DNA of 34,076 nt from Atopobiaceae bacterium UBA1367. Lineage in GTDB: Bacteria; Actinomycetota; Coriobacteriia; Coriobacteriales; Atopobiaceae. The stretch lies in the NCBI GenBank assembly GCA_002305995.1, contig DBRN01000018.1:1-34076 (forward strand), written 5' to 3'. Position numbers and translations under genes: made by a program. The notes beneath the pieces were generated by a model. It made no database searches. It was not told the DNA's origin and saw only the letters and a list, made by a program, of their open reading frames with translations. Below are positions 7,933-15,440 of the stretch, piece by piece; positions within the stretch are counted from its first letter, which is position 1, and each line of letters starts with the position of its first letter.

Positions 7933-8937
7933 ATGGACGGATTCGTGACCCTGGCCCACGGTGCCGGTGGCAGGCAGACCTCCGAGCTCATCGATCGGGT
8001 CTTTCGGACGCATTTCTCAAACCCCCTGCTCACGGCCGACGACGCGGCGGTGCTGGACGTTGATGCCGGGAGGCTCGCCCTGTCCACGGACGGCTTCATC
8101 GTCTCGCCGCCGTTCTTTCCCGGCGGCAACGTGGGCAAGCTCTCCATCTGCGGCACGGTCAACGACGTGGCGTGCATGGGTGCGGAGCCCCTGTTCATCA
8201 CCTGCGCCTTCGTGATCGAGGAAGGGTATCCGCTGGATCAGCTCGAGCGGATCGCTGCCTCGATGGGGGAGACCGCCGACGAGGCGGGCGTGCGCATCGT
8301 GGCGGGCGACACCAAGGTGGCCGGCAGGGGGCAGGTGGACGGCGTCTTCATCACCACGACGGGCGTCGGGTGCGTCATGGACGGGGTCATGACCTCGGGA
8401 TCCCTAGCGCGTCCGGGTGACGCCATCGTCGTGACCGGCGACGTGGGCCGTCACGGCTGCGCCATCCTGCTCTCGCGTGACGACTTTGGCATCGAGGCGG
8501 ACGTCACGAGCGACTGCGCGCCGCTCTGGGCCGCCGTGAGGGCCGCGCTTGCCGTCGCCCCCCACACCCACGTGATTCGCGACGCCACGCGCGGCGGCGT
8601 GGGCACCGTGCTCCACGAGATCGCCCACGAGAGCGAGGTGGGCGTGCGGCTGGATGCGGCGTGCGTACCGGTGGCACCCGAGGTCGCGGGCGTCTGTGGG
8701 ATGCTGGGTCTCGAGCCGCTCTACCTGGCCTGCGAGGGGCGTCTGGTCATGATGTGCCCCCAGGACGAGGTGGGGGCTCTGCTCGACGCGCTGCATGGTG
8801 CGCCGCACACCGAGGGCGCGACGGTGATCGGCGAGGTGACGGACGAGCTGGTGGGGCGCGTGGTCATGGGCACTGAGGTGGGCACCCAGACCATCCTGCC
8901 CGAGCCGGGCAACGAGCTGCTGCCCAGGATCTGCTAG
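7933..8937 (+). CDS. hypE: HypE, thiocarbamate dehydratase
   Basis: HypE (334 aa) is a PurM/AIR synthase-fold ATPase that dehydrates its own S-carbamoyl cysteine to a thiocyanate, which gives the CN ligand to HypCD. The essential C-terminal motif PRIC is present as the last four residues, so the carbamoyl acceptor is intact. The N-terminus has LAHGAGGRQT and a DDAAVLDVDAG ATP-site segment. I chose ATG 7933 behind AGGAAAGGG; the reading frame stays open upstream, but that part overlaps hypD. With HypF, C and D this completes the cyanide branch. HypA and HypB, which insert nickel, are absent from the window. Confidence 0.95.
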   Translation: MDGFVTLAHGAGGRQTSELIDRVFRTHFSNPLLTADDAAVLDVDAGRLALSTDGFIVSPPFFPGGNVGKLSICGTVNDVACMGAEPLFITCAFVIEEGYPLDQLERIAASMGETADEAGVRIVAGDTKVAGRGQVDGVFITTTGVGCVMDGVMTSGSLARPGDAIVVTGDVGRHGCAILLSRDDFGIEADVTSDCAPLWAAVRAALAVAPHTHVIRDATRGGVGTVLHEIAHESEVGVRLDAACVPVAPEVAGVCGMLGLEPLYLACEGRLVMMCPQDEVGALLDALHGAPHTEGATVIGEVTDELVGRVVMGTEVGTQTILPEPGNELLPRIC

Positions 8938-9021
8938 GAGGGCTCGCATGGCGGGCGGCGCGGGGCGAGTCGGGCAGCGCCGTGCCCGCACGACCTCAGA
9001 TGACGAGAGGAGGGGACGGTC

Positions 9022-10401
9022 ATGTTGAGACGGGTCATGGCTCCGGAGCGTGCGTCCGCCACCGGCGCGACCGCACCCTACGTGACGGCCGCCGAGGCCG
9101 GCTTCCCCCAGCCTGTGCCCGGCGGGCTCGAGTTCAACGCACCCGTGCACGAGAGCTGGAACATCGTCCACACGGGCATGCTGGTGCCCGAGTGCCACCA
9201 GGTCTACGTGGGCACGGGGAACTGCCTGCGCGGCGTGGCCCTCACCGCGGCCGAGATGGGCGCCTGCGACCGCTATTCCAGCGTGACCGTCGAGGAGCGG
9301 GACCTTGTCGTGGACAACCTCGAGGGCGTGACCGTCGAGGGCGTGACCGACGTCCTGAGACGCCTGCCCCAGCTTCCGCGCGCCGTGATGGTCTTCCTCG
9401 TGTGCCTGCATCACTTCACGGGGACGGACGTGGGCCATGTCTACCGAGAGCTGGGGAAGCGCTTTCCGGACGTCTGCTTCCTGCGCTGCTGGATGGATCC
9501 CATCATGCGCAAGACAGGGCTCACGCCCGAGCAGCGCCAGCGTTCGGCGATGCTCGATCCCCTGGAAGACCTGCCGCAGGATCCACGGCAGGTGGCCGTC
9601 GTGGGGGACGACCTGCGCCTGCCCGCCCAGAGCGACCTCGCGCGCCTGCTCATGGGAGGTGGCTACCACCTGCGCCAGACGCAGGACTGCGCGACCTTCG
9701 ACGAGTACTGCGCGCTCGGCGCCAGCACGGCCTTCGTGACCCGCAGCCCGCTCGCCGTTCGCGGCGTCCGCAGGTGCGCGGAGCGCTTGGGCAGGGAATG
9801 GCTCTACCTGCCGCCGTCCCTGTCCTACGATGCCATCGATGCCGGGCTTGCGCAGGTCGCGAGGCTGCTGGGGCTCGATGTGCCCGCCGCCGTCGACCAG
9901 CGGCTGGCTTGCGACGCGGCCCTGGAGGACCTGCGCGACGAGCTGGGTGCGGGCGCGGTGCCGATCGCCATAGATCACCTGGCGGTCAACCACCCGCTTG
10001 AGCTGGCCCGTCTCCTGGTGGAGCACGGCCTCGACGTGGGGCGCGTCTACGTGGACGTCGTGGGCGAGGAGGAGCGCGGCAGCCTGGCCTGGCTCGCTCG
10101 CCATGCTCCCACGCTCGAGCTCTGGAGCACGACGCATCCCGCCCTGCGCAGCCTCCCGCGTGACGGTGGTGGCCGCAGGTGGCTGGCCGTCGGCCCCAAG
10201 GCGGCCTGGTTCTGTGGGACGGATCGCTTCGTGAACATCATCGAGACCGATGGCTCCTGGGGCTATGCGGCCATTCTGCACCTTGTCGACCTCATGCGCG
10301 AGGCCTGGCGCACGCCGAAGGACGCCCGTGCCATTGTCCCTCGCAAAGGGCTCGGCTGCGCCTGTGCCTGCCAGCTGCCCGGACAGGGGAGGGAGCCATG
10401 A
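9022..10401 (+). CDS. NifD/NifE-like component 1 protein (alpha-like)
   Basis: This 459-aa protein is a divergent nitrogenase-component-1-type protein of the alpha class. Cysteines C58 and C68 (VPECHQ, GTGNCLRG), C82, and C128 in FLVCLHHFTGTD align roughly with the cluster-ligand positions of the fused protein at 1586; the FTGTD and LLGTD blocks correspond. The C-terminus carries a CACAC motif, which is unusual and could bind metal. The start at 9022 follows GAGGAGGGGAC. An 84-nt gap separates it from hypE, the widest in the operon, so a secondary promoter is possible. Its stop overlaps the start of the beta-like gene by ATGA, and the two probably form a heteromer like NifDK or NifEN. Catalytic versus scaffold role cannot be settled from sequence. 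Confidence 0.82.
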   Translation: MLRRVMAPERASATGATAPYVTAAEAGFPQPVPGGLEFNAPVHESWNIVHTGMLVPECHQVYVGTGNCLRGVALTAAEMGACDRYSSVTVEERDLVVDNLEGVTVEGVTDVLRRLPQLPRAVMVFLVCLHHFTGTDVGHVYRELGKRFPDVCFLRCWMDPIMRKTGLTPEQRQRSAMLDPLEDLPQDPRQVAVVGDDLRLPAQSDLARLLMGGGYHLRQTQDCATFDEYCALGASTAFVTRSPLAVRGVRRCAERLGREWLYLPPSLSYDAIDAGLAQVARLLGLDVPAAVDQRLACDAALEDLRDELGAGAVPIAIDHLAVNHPLELARLLVEHGLDVGRVYVDVVGEEERGSLAWLARHAPTLELWSTTHPALRSLPRDGGGRRWLAVGPKAAWFCGTDRFVNIIETDGSWGYAAILHLVDLMREAWRTPKDARAIVPRKGLGCACACQLPGQGREP

Positions 10402-11741
10402 GCGGTGCACATAGCACGAAAACCCCGTCCCCCTTGTGCTCCCCCTTGTGCTCGAAAACCCCGTCCCCCTTGTGCTCCCAGCACGAAAACCCCCGTCCCC
10501 CTTGTGCCGGTCCTAGCACGAAAACCCCCGTCCCTCTCGTGCGGCCCCACGTGCGTCGGGGCTATCGAGTCGTGCCGGTGTACACGGGAGATGTCTCGGG
10601 CGCCTGCTCGGCCCTGTTCGAGCTGGGCGGCATGGTCGTGATTCACGACCCGTCGGGCTGCAACTCCACCTACAACACCCACGACGAGACCCGCTGGTAC
10701 GACCAGGACAGCCTCGTCTTCATCTCGGGCCTGACCGACGTGGATGCGATCGTGGGCAACGACGACAGGCTCGTGGAGGACGTGGTCTCGACCGCCCAGG
10801 CCGAGGGGCCCGCGTTCATCACCCTGGTGGGCTCGCCCGTGCCGTTCCTGGAGGGGACGGACCTCAGTGCCCTTGCCAGGATCATCGAGGCCCGCTCGGG
10901 GATCCCCACGCGCTTCGTCCCCACCAATGGCATGCACGACTACGTGCGCGGTGCGGGCCGGGCCTTCGAGGCCCTCGCCGAGCTTGTCGTGGGCCGCGAC
11001 GCCCGCTCCCCGCACGCGCCGGGCCGGCGTGTCAACGTCCTGGGCATGACCCCGCTCGACTTCGCGGCGCCCACCTCAGCCTCGTCGCTGCGCTCATGGC
11101 TCGAGGGGGCGGGCTTCGAGCCGTGGGGCTGCTGGGCCTTGGGAGACATGCTTGCAGGCATCACCCGTGCGGCGGAGGCCGACGTGAGCCTCGTGGTCTC
11201 TGCGACCGGCCTGCGCGTGGCCCGTTGGCTCGAGCGCTGGCACGGCGTTCCCTACGTCGCCGGCATCCCCACGGGTGCCTTCGCGGACGTCCTGCGCGCC
11301 GACCTCATGCAGGCCATCGCGGACGGGACCTCTCGGGTCACCTGCCGCGACACGCGCATGATGTCGGCCGGTGACGGGCGGAACGACCCTTCGGCTGGTG
11401 GGACCACCTTCGTGGGTGAGGCCGTGGTCATGGGCTCGCTTGCGGCGGCGCTTGCGCTGGAGGGGCGTCCCACGCGCCTGGTCTGTCCCCTCGAGGACTC
11501 GAAGGCGCTGCTCGCCCCCACAGACGATGCGGCCCGTGGCGAGACGGAGGTCGAGCGCAGCCTCCTTGGTGCGCACGGCGTGGTGGCCGACCCGTTCTTT
11601 GGGCCCGTCTGCCCTGTCGGCGCGACGCTCCATGGCCTGCCGCAGCTGGCGCTCTCCGGTCGGCAGTGGCTCAACGACATCCCCGACCTCTTCCAGCTGG
11701 ATCCGATCCGGCTGACAAGTGGCCCGTGCGAAGGGAGCTGA
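10398..11741 (+). CDS. NifK/NifN-like component 1 protein with repeat-derived N-terminus
   Basis: This 447-aa protein is a beta-class component-1-like partner of the gene before it. The conserved domain starts near residue 53 (RRGYRVVPVYTG) and includes HDPSGCNSTYNTHDETRWY with C88, the counterpart of C533 in the fused protein. The first ~48 residues are encoded by four GC-rich dispersed repeats (10414-10542) and read as low-complexity Ser/Pro/Thr/Cys (KTPSPLC repeated). The ATG at 10398 has GGGGAGGGAGC and overlaps the upstream stop, so translation probably runs through the repeats; in-frame GTG codons at 10539 and 10551 are alternatives without a clear ribosome site. The repeats keep the frame open. 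Confidence 0.82.
   Translation: MSGAHSTKTPSPLCSPLCSKTPSPLCSQHENPRPPCAGPSTKTPVPLVRPHVRRGYRVVPVYTGDVSGACSALFELGGMVVIHDPSGCNSTYNTHDETRWYDQDSLVFISGLTDVDAIVGNDDRLVEDVVSTAQAEGPAFITLVGSPVPFLEGTDLSALARIIEARSGIPTRFVPTNGMHDYVRGAGRAFEALAELVVGRDARSPHAPGRRVNVLGMTPLDFAAPTSASSLRSWLEGAGFEPWGCWALGDMLAGITRAAEADVSLVVSATGLRVARWLERWHGVPYVAGIPTGAFADVLRADLMQAIADGTSRVTCRDTRMMSAGDGRNDPSAGGTTFVGEAVVMGSLAAALALEGRPTRLVCPLEDSKALLAPTDDAARGETEVERSLLGAHGVVADPFFGPVCPVGATLHGLPQLALSGRQWLNDIPDLFQLDPIRLTSGPCEGS
10414..10542 (-). repeat. Four in-frame GGCACAAGGG-type repeats inside a gene
   Basis: Copies lie at 10414-10439, 10450-10475, 10481-10507 and 10516-10542, with a partial copy at 10441-10451. On the plus strand each starts GCACGAAAACCCC (the second GCTCG) and the first three end CCCTTGTGC; the last ends TCTCGTGC. 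Read on the minus strand they begin GCACAAGGGGGACGGGG. Short terminal inverted repeats (GCAC/GTGC) are visible. The same GGCACAAGGG head occurs beside the 42-bp arrays (518-539, 30106-30127). Here the repeats form the N-terminal coding sequence of a component-1-like protein. Confidence 0.9.
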
Positions 11742-11742
11742 C

Positions 11743-13005
11743 ATGAGCATGAACGAGACGCCCTCCTCGGAGCGCACGCACATCGGTTTCTTCGGACGGC
11801 GCAACGCGGGCAAGTCGAGCGTGGTCAACCGGGTGACCGGCCAGGACCTTGCCGTGGTCTCGGACACCAAGGGCACCACGACCGATCCCGTGATGAAGTC
11901 GATGGAGATCCTGCCGCTGGGTCCTGTCGTGATCATCGACACGCCGGGCTTCGACGACGAGGGACAGCTGGGCGAGCTGCGCGTGCAGAAGACGCGGCGC
12001 ATCCTCGACCAGACGGACGTGGCCGTGCTCGTGGTCGACGCGACCGTGGGCCTAGGCGCCTGCGAGCGTCAGCTCATCGAGCTCTTCCGACAGCGTGCGG
12101 TGCCCCACCTCATCGCCCACAACAAGTGCGACCTCCTCGCCACGCCCCCAGCGGTCGAGGAGGGCGGTCTGCTCGTCAGCGGGCTCACGGGGGAGGGCAT
12201 AGGCGCGCTCAAGGAGCGCATGGCCACCCTGGGGAAGGCGCACGAGGTGGAGCGTCCCCTCGTGCGGGACCTCCTGTCCCCAGGTGATGTGGTGGTCCTG
12301 GTGGTGCCCATCGACAAGGCCGCACCCAAGGGTCGGCTCATCCTGCCCCAGCAGATGATGATCCGCGACGTCCTCGACGCGGGCGCCGAGGCCGTGGTCG
12401 TGGGGGAGGACCGCCTGGCGCAGACGCTGGGACGCCTCTCGGACGAGCGCCGACCCAGCCTGGTCATCACCGACAGCCAGGTCTTTGGCGAGGTGGCCCG
12501 GGTGGTGCCCGCGGACGTGCGCCTGACGTCCTTCTCCATCCTCATGGCACGCCACAAGGGGCTTCTGGCCGGTGCGGTCCAAGGCGCCGCCGCCATCGAC
12601 CAGCTTGTCGACGGCGACACGGTGCTCATGGCCGAGGGATGCACCCACCACCGCCAGTGCGGCGACATCGGAACGGTCAAGCTTCCGCAGTGGCTGGCCG
12701 AGCGCACGGGGAGGCGGCTGTCCATCGCCACGTCGTCGGGCCGCAGCTTCCCTCAGGACCTCTCGCCGTACCGCCTGGTCGTTCACTGTGGCGGCTGCAT
12801 GCTGAACGGCCGGGAGATGGCCCGGCGCGCGCAGGTCTGCGCGGAGCAGGGCGTGCCCATGACCAACTACGGGACGGCCATCGCCTACCTGCGGGGCATC
12901 CTGCCCAGGAGCGTCGCCGCCTTCCCCGCTGTCGCGGCGCTGCTCGACGATGTCGCGACAGCGGCTGGCACCCCCTCTCCCACCTCGGGTCCGGCGCGCT
13001 CATGA
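11743..13005 (+). CDS. hydF: HydF, GTPase scaffold of [FeFe] maturation
   Basis: HydF (420 aa) is the GTPase and scaffold on which the diiron subcluster of [FeFe] hydrogenase is completed before transfer. It has a P-loop GRRNAGKSS (18-26), the switch GTTTDP, DTPGFDD and NKCD of a TrmE-like GTPase, then the C-terminal cluster site: C300-x-H302, then H348-C349-x-x-C352 (TTHR-type spacing of the family's CxH...HCxxC motif). All ligands are present. I chose ATG 11743, one base after the previous stop and behind AAGGGAG. HydF normally occurs with HydE and HydG; HydG and the hydrogenase HydA are absent here, so its client may be a nitrogenase-like protein. Confidence 0.93.
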   Translation: MSMNETPSSERTHIGFFGRRNAGKSSVVNRVTGQDLAVVSDTKGTTTDPVMKSMEILPLGPVVIIDTPGFDDEGQLGELRVQKTRRILDQTDVAVLVVDATVGLGACERQLIELFRQRAVPHLIAHNKCDLLATPPAVEEGGLLVSGLTGEGIGALKERMATLGKAHEVERPLVRDLLSPGDVVVLVVPIDKAAPKGRLILPQQMMIRDVLDAGAEAVVVGEDRLAQTLGRLSDERRPSLVITDSQVFGEVARVVPADVRLTSFSILMARHKGLLAGAVQGAAAIDQLVDGDTVLMAEGCTHHRQCGDIGTVKLPQWLAERTGRRLSIATSSGRSFPQDLSPYRLVVHCGGCMLNGREMARRAQVCAEQGVPMTNYGTAIAYLRGILPRSVAAFPAVAALLDDVATAAGTPSPTSGPARS

Positions 13006-14069
13006 CGGGCAACGAGGACAGGATCTGCGAGCTGCGCGAACGGGGGACGCTCGCGTCCGAGGACCTGAGGGAGCTCCTCTCCACCCTCGCGCCCACCGAG
13101 GAGGAGCTGCTCTACGAGAGCGCGCGCGAGGTGCGCGAGCGCTGGTACGGCAAGGACGTCTACCTGCGCGGCCTCGTCGAGTTCACCAGCTGGTGCAGGA
13201 ACGACTGCTACTACTGCGGGCTCAGGCGCAGCAACGCGCGCGCAGAGCGCTACCGGCTGAGCGAGCGACAGGTCCTGAGCTGCTGCGACCAGGGCTACGA
13301 TCTGGGGTTCAGGACCTTCGTCCTGCAGGGTGGCGATGACGCCCGCTGCACCGATGAGCTCGTCTGTGGCATCGTGCGCCAGATCCGTGACCGCCACCCG
13401 GACTGCGCCGTGACCCTCTCGATAGGCGAGCGGCCCCGCTCCAGCTACGAGGCCTATTTCGCAGCGGGGGCCGAGCGCTACCTCCTGCGTCAGGAGACCT
13501 CGAACCCGGCCCACTACCGCATGCTGCACCCGCCAGGGCTCACCATCGAGAGCCGCAAGCGCTGCCTGGCAGACCTCAAGGACATCGGCTACCAGGTGGG
13601 CTGTGGCATCATGGTCGGCACGCCCCACCAGACCTGGGACCACGTGGTGGAGGACCTGCTCTACATGAGGGGGTTCCAGCCCCACATGGTGGGCATCGGC
13701 CCCTTCATCCCCCACAAGGACACGCCCTTTCGCGACGAGCCGCGCGGCACGCTCGGGGACACGCTGCACCTTCTCGCCGTGGTGCGCCTCATGCTGCCCC
13801 AGGTGCTGCTGCCCGCCACGACAGCGCTGGGCACGATCGACCCACAGGGTCGCGAGCTGGGCATCCTAGCAGGCGCCAACGTGCTGATGCCCAACCTCTC
13901 CCCACGTGACGTGCGCGGGAAGTACCTCCTCTACGATGGCAAGGCACGTGTGGCCGACGAGGCGGTCGCGTGCGACCTCCAGTTGGGACGCCGCATCGCC
14001 CGCATGGGCTACGAGCTGGCCTGGGGCCGCGGTGACCACGCAAGCAGATGCGGTGCCGCCGTCCGGTGA
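13002..14069 (+). CDS. hydE: HydE, radical SAM maturase
   Basis: HydE (355 aa) is a radical SAM enzyme of the biotin synthase type. In [FeFe] hydrogenase maturation it acts on the cysteine-bound Fe(CO)2CN complex made by HydG. The SAM cluster motif is C65-x3-C69-x2-C72 (CRNDCYYCG), preceded by the usual FTSW. Later blocks GGDD, ETSN, HPPG, GTPHQT, GIGPFIPH and ANVLMPNLSP fit HydE rather than HydG or PylB. It overlaps hydF by ATGA and ends the operon, followed by a GC-rich hairpin. Without HydG its substrate here might be a HypCD-derived iron complex, or it may be a radical SAM enzyme with a new role. Confidence 0.92.
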   Translation: MTGNEDRICELRERGTLASEDLRELLSTLAPTEEELLYESAREVRERWYGKDVYLRGLVEFTSWCRNDCYYCGLRRSNARAERYRLSERQVLSCCDQGYDLGFRTFVLQGGDDARCTDELVCGIVRQIRDRHPDCAVTLSIGERPRSSYEAYFAAGAERYLLRQETSNPAHYRMLHPPGLTIESRKRCLADLKDIGYQVGCGIMVGTPHQTWDHVVEDLLYMRGFQPHMVGIGPFIPHKDTPFRDEPRGTLGDTLHLLAVVRLMLPQVLLPATTALGTIDPQGRELGILAGANVLMPNLSPRDVRGKYLLYDGKARVADEAVACDLQLGRRIARMGYELAWGRGDHASRCGAAVR

Positions 14070-14091
14070 GGGGCAAGGGTGGGGCGACGAG

Positions 14092-14114
14092 GGCCTGCGC
14101 GGCGCGCGCGGGCC
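14092..14114 (+). terminator. GC-rich hairpin after hydE
   Basis: A 10-bp stem (14092-14101 with 14105-14114, one G-T pair) with a three-base loop lies 22 nt after the hydE stop. No T-run follows, so termination would not be the classical intrinsic type. Its place at the end of the 13-kb operon and before a new start region fits a terminator or a 3'-end stabiliser. Confidence 0.45.
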
Positions 14115-14151
14115 ATGCTGCGGGCTTGTTCCCATCGCCCCGTGCGTGGCG

Positions 14152-14157
14152 TATCAT
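14152..14157 (+). promoter_or_regulatory. Possible -10 element for the PNPOx-family gene
   Basis: TATCAT sits 32 nt before the start codon at 14190, downstream of the hydE hairpin. A poor TTCCCA lies 17 nt upstream as -35. A similar CATATCAT occurs before the lipoprotein gene at 17105-17110. Weak evidence, based on position and one hexamer. Confidence 0.25.
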
Positions 14158-14189
14158 GGCATGTACATGTGACGTGGACGGGAGACCCC

Positions 14190-14699
14190 ATGCGACGTGC
14201 GGATCGCGAGATAGGCGACTTCGACGAGATCGTGGACATCATCAGGAAGTGTGACGTCTGCCGCATCGCGCTCAACGACGAGGGCTTTCCCTATGTCGTG
14301 CCGCTCAACTTCGGGCTGGACGTGGTGGACGGGCAGGCATGCCTCTATTTCCACTGTGCCACCAGGGGCACCAAGCTCGACCTCATCGCGCGGGACAATC
14401 GCGTCACCTTCGAGATGGACTGCGGCCATCAGCTCATCATGTATGACGAGCGCATGAGCTGCACGATGGGGTATGAGAGCGTGATCGGCCACGGGACCAT
14501 CGAGGTCGTGCGCGACGAGGAGAAGGTGGACGGCCTTCGCATCCTGATGCGCCAGTACCACGAGGACGACTTCCCCATCAACGAGAGGCTGCTGCCGGCG
14601 ACCACGGTGCTCAAGCTGACGGTCCTGGACATGACGGGCAAGCGTCGCGACAACGTCCACCCTGGCGAGCACGGGAGAGGCGTCACGCTGCAGTCGTAG
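14190..14699 (+). CDS. Pyridoxamine 5'-phosphate oxidase-family flavoprotein (NimA-like)
   Basis: This 169-aa protein resembles the split-barrel FMN-binding family that includes NimA 5-nitroimidazole reductases and general anaerobe flavoproteins. The N-terminal pattern MRRADREIGDFDEIVDIIRK, CDVCRIALNDEGFPYVVPLNFG and the HCATRGTKLDLI segment are typical. There is no signal peptide or membrane segment. The ATG at 14190 follows GGAGACC. The frame is open further upstream, but that sequence overlaps the hydE hairpin. It could reduce nitro compounds or simply bind FMN; substrate specificity cannot be read from sequence. It is probably transcribed separately from the nitrogenase-like operon. Confidence 0.85.
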   Translation: MRRADREIGDFDEIVDIIRKCDVCRIALNDEGFPYVVPLNFGLDVVDGQACLYFHCATRGTKLDLIARDNRVTFEMDCGHQLIMYDERMSCTMGYESVIGHGTIEVVRDEEKVDGLRILMRQYHEDDFPINERLLPATTVLKLTVLDMTGKRRDNVHPGEHGRGVTLQS

Positions 14700-14723
14700 C
14701 CCGCATCCCGGCCCCACGACGCG

Positions 14724-15371
14724 ATGGAGGCATCCGTGAGCGAGAGGCGCACCGCAAAGGCAGACTTGGTCGACTCCTGGTGCTGGAGCTTCGCCTGCGA
14801 CGAGGATCGTCGCTACCATGACACCGAGTGGGGCGTGCCCGTGCACGACGACCGGCAGATGTTCGAGCACCTGTGCCTGGAGTGCCTGCAGTGCGGCCTC
14901 TCGTGGAGCTACGTGCTCACGCGGCGCGACGTGTTCCGGCAGGTGTTCCACGACTTCGAGATCGATGCGGTGGCGGCGATGGGGGAGGACGAGCTTGCGG
15001 CGGCGATGGAGGTGCCCCGCCTGCTGCACAGCCCGCGCAAGCTGCGGGCCCTGGTGAGAAACGCACAGGCCGCGCAGCGCGTGCGCGACGAGCTCGGCTC
15101 CTTCTGCGCGTACTTCTGGAGCTGGACCGGCGGCAGGACCTACCTCTACCAGGGTCATCAGAAGGGCTCCATCCCGGCTAGGAACGGCCTCTCCGCACGC
15201 GTCGCCGCCGACCTCAAGCGGCGCGGCTTCTCCTACGTGGGCCCCACCAACGTCTATGCGCACCTGCAGGCCTGCGGCATCGTGTGCGACCATAACGAGC
15301 GCTGCCCGCGCTACGCCTTCGTCACCGAGCGCTTTCCCTGCGTGCGCAAGCGCCGGGACGATGAGGGCTAG
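14724..15371 (+). CDS. tag: DNA-3-methyladenine glycosylase I
   Basis: This 215-aa protein matches the Tag family, which removes 3-methyladenine from alkylated DNA in base excision repair. Family blocks are present in order: CxWSFACDEDRRYHDTEWGVP, MFEHLCLECLQCGLSW, GSFCAYFWSW, L-RRGFSYVGPTNVYAHLQACG and a late DHNERCPR. The cysteine/histidine set for the structural zinc site (N-terminal Cys, C-terminal His and Cys) appears to be there. The start at 14724 follows a weak site, and an internal GTG at 14736 is an alternative. It sits 24 nt after the flavoprotein gene and may be co-transcribed with it. Confidence 0.9.
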   Translation: MEASVSERRTAKADLVDSWCWSFACDEDRRYHDTEWGVPVHDDRQMFEHLCLECLQCGLSWSYVLTRRDVFRQVFHDFEIDAVAAMGEDELAAAMEVPRLLHSPRKLRALVRNAQAAQRVRDELGSFCAYFWSWTGGRTYLYQGHQKGSIPARNGLSARVAADLKRRGFSYVGPTNVYAHLQACGIVCDHNERCPRYAFVTERFPCVRKRRDDEG

Positions 15372-15385
15372 GGGGCGGCCCGGCT

Positions 15386-15406
15386 CCCATTGCGACAGGC
15401 AATGGG
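15386..15406 (+). terminator. Hairpin between tag and the antiporter gene
   Basis: CCCATTGC and GCAATGGG form an 8-bp perfect stem with a GACAG loop, 15 nt after the tag stop. No T-run follows. It may end tag transcription, or lie in the leader of the antiporter gene that starts 35 nt later. Confidence 0.4.
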
Positions 15407-15440
15407 CCGAGACGCATGATAGAAACGGAGGAGGCCCCTC

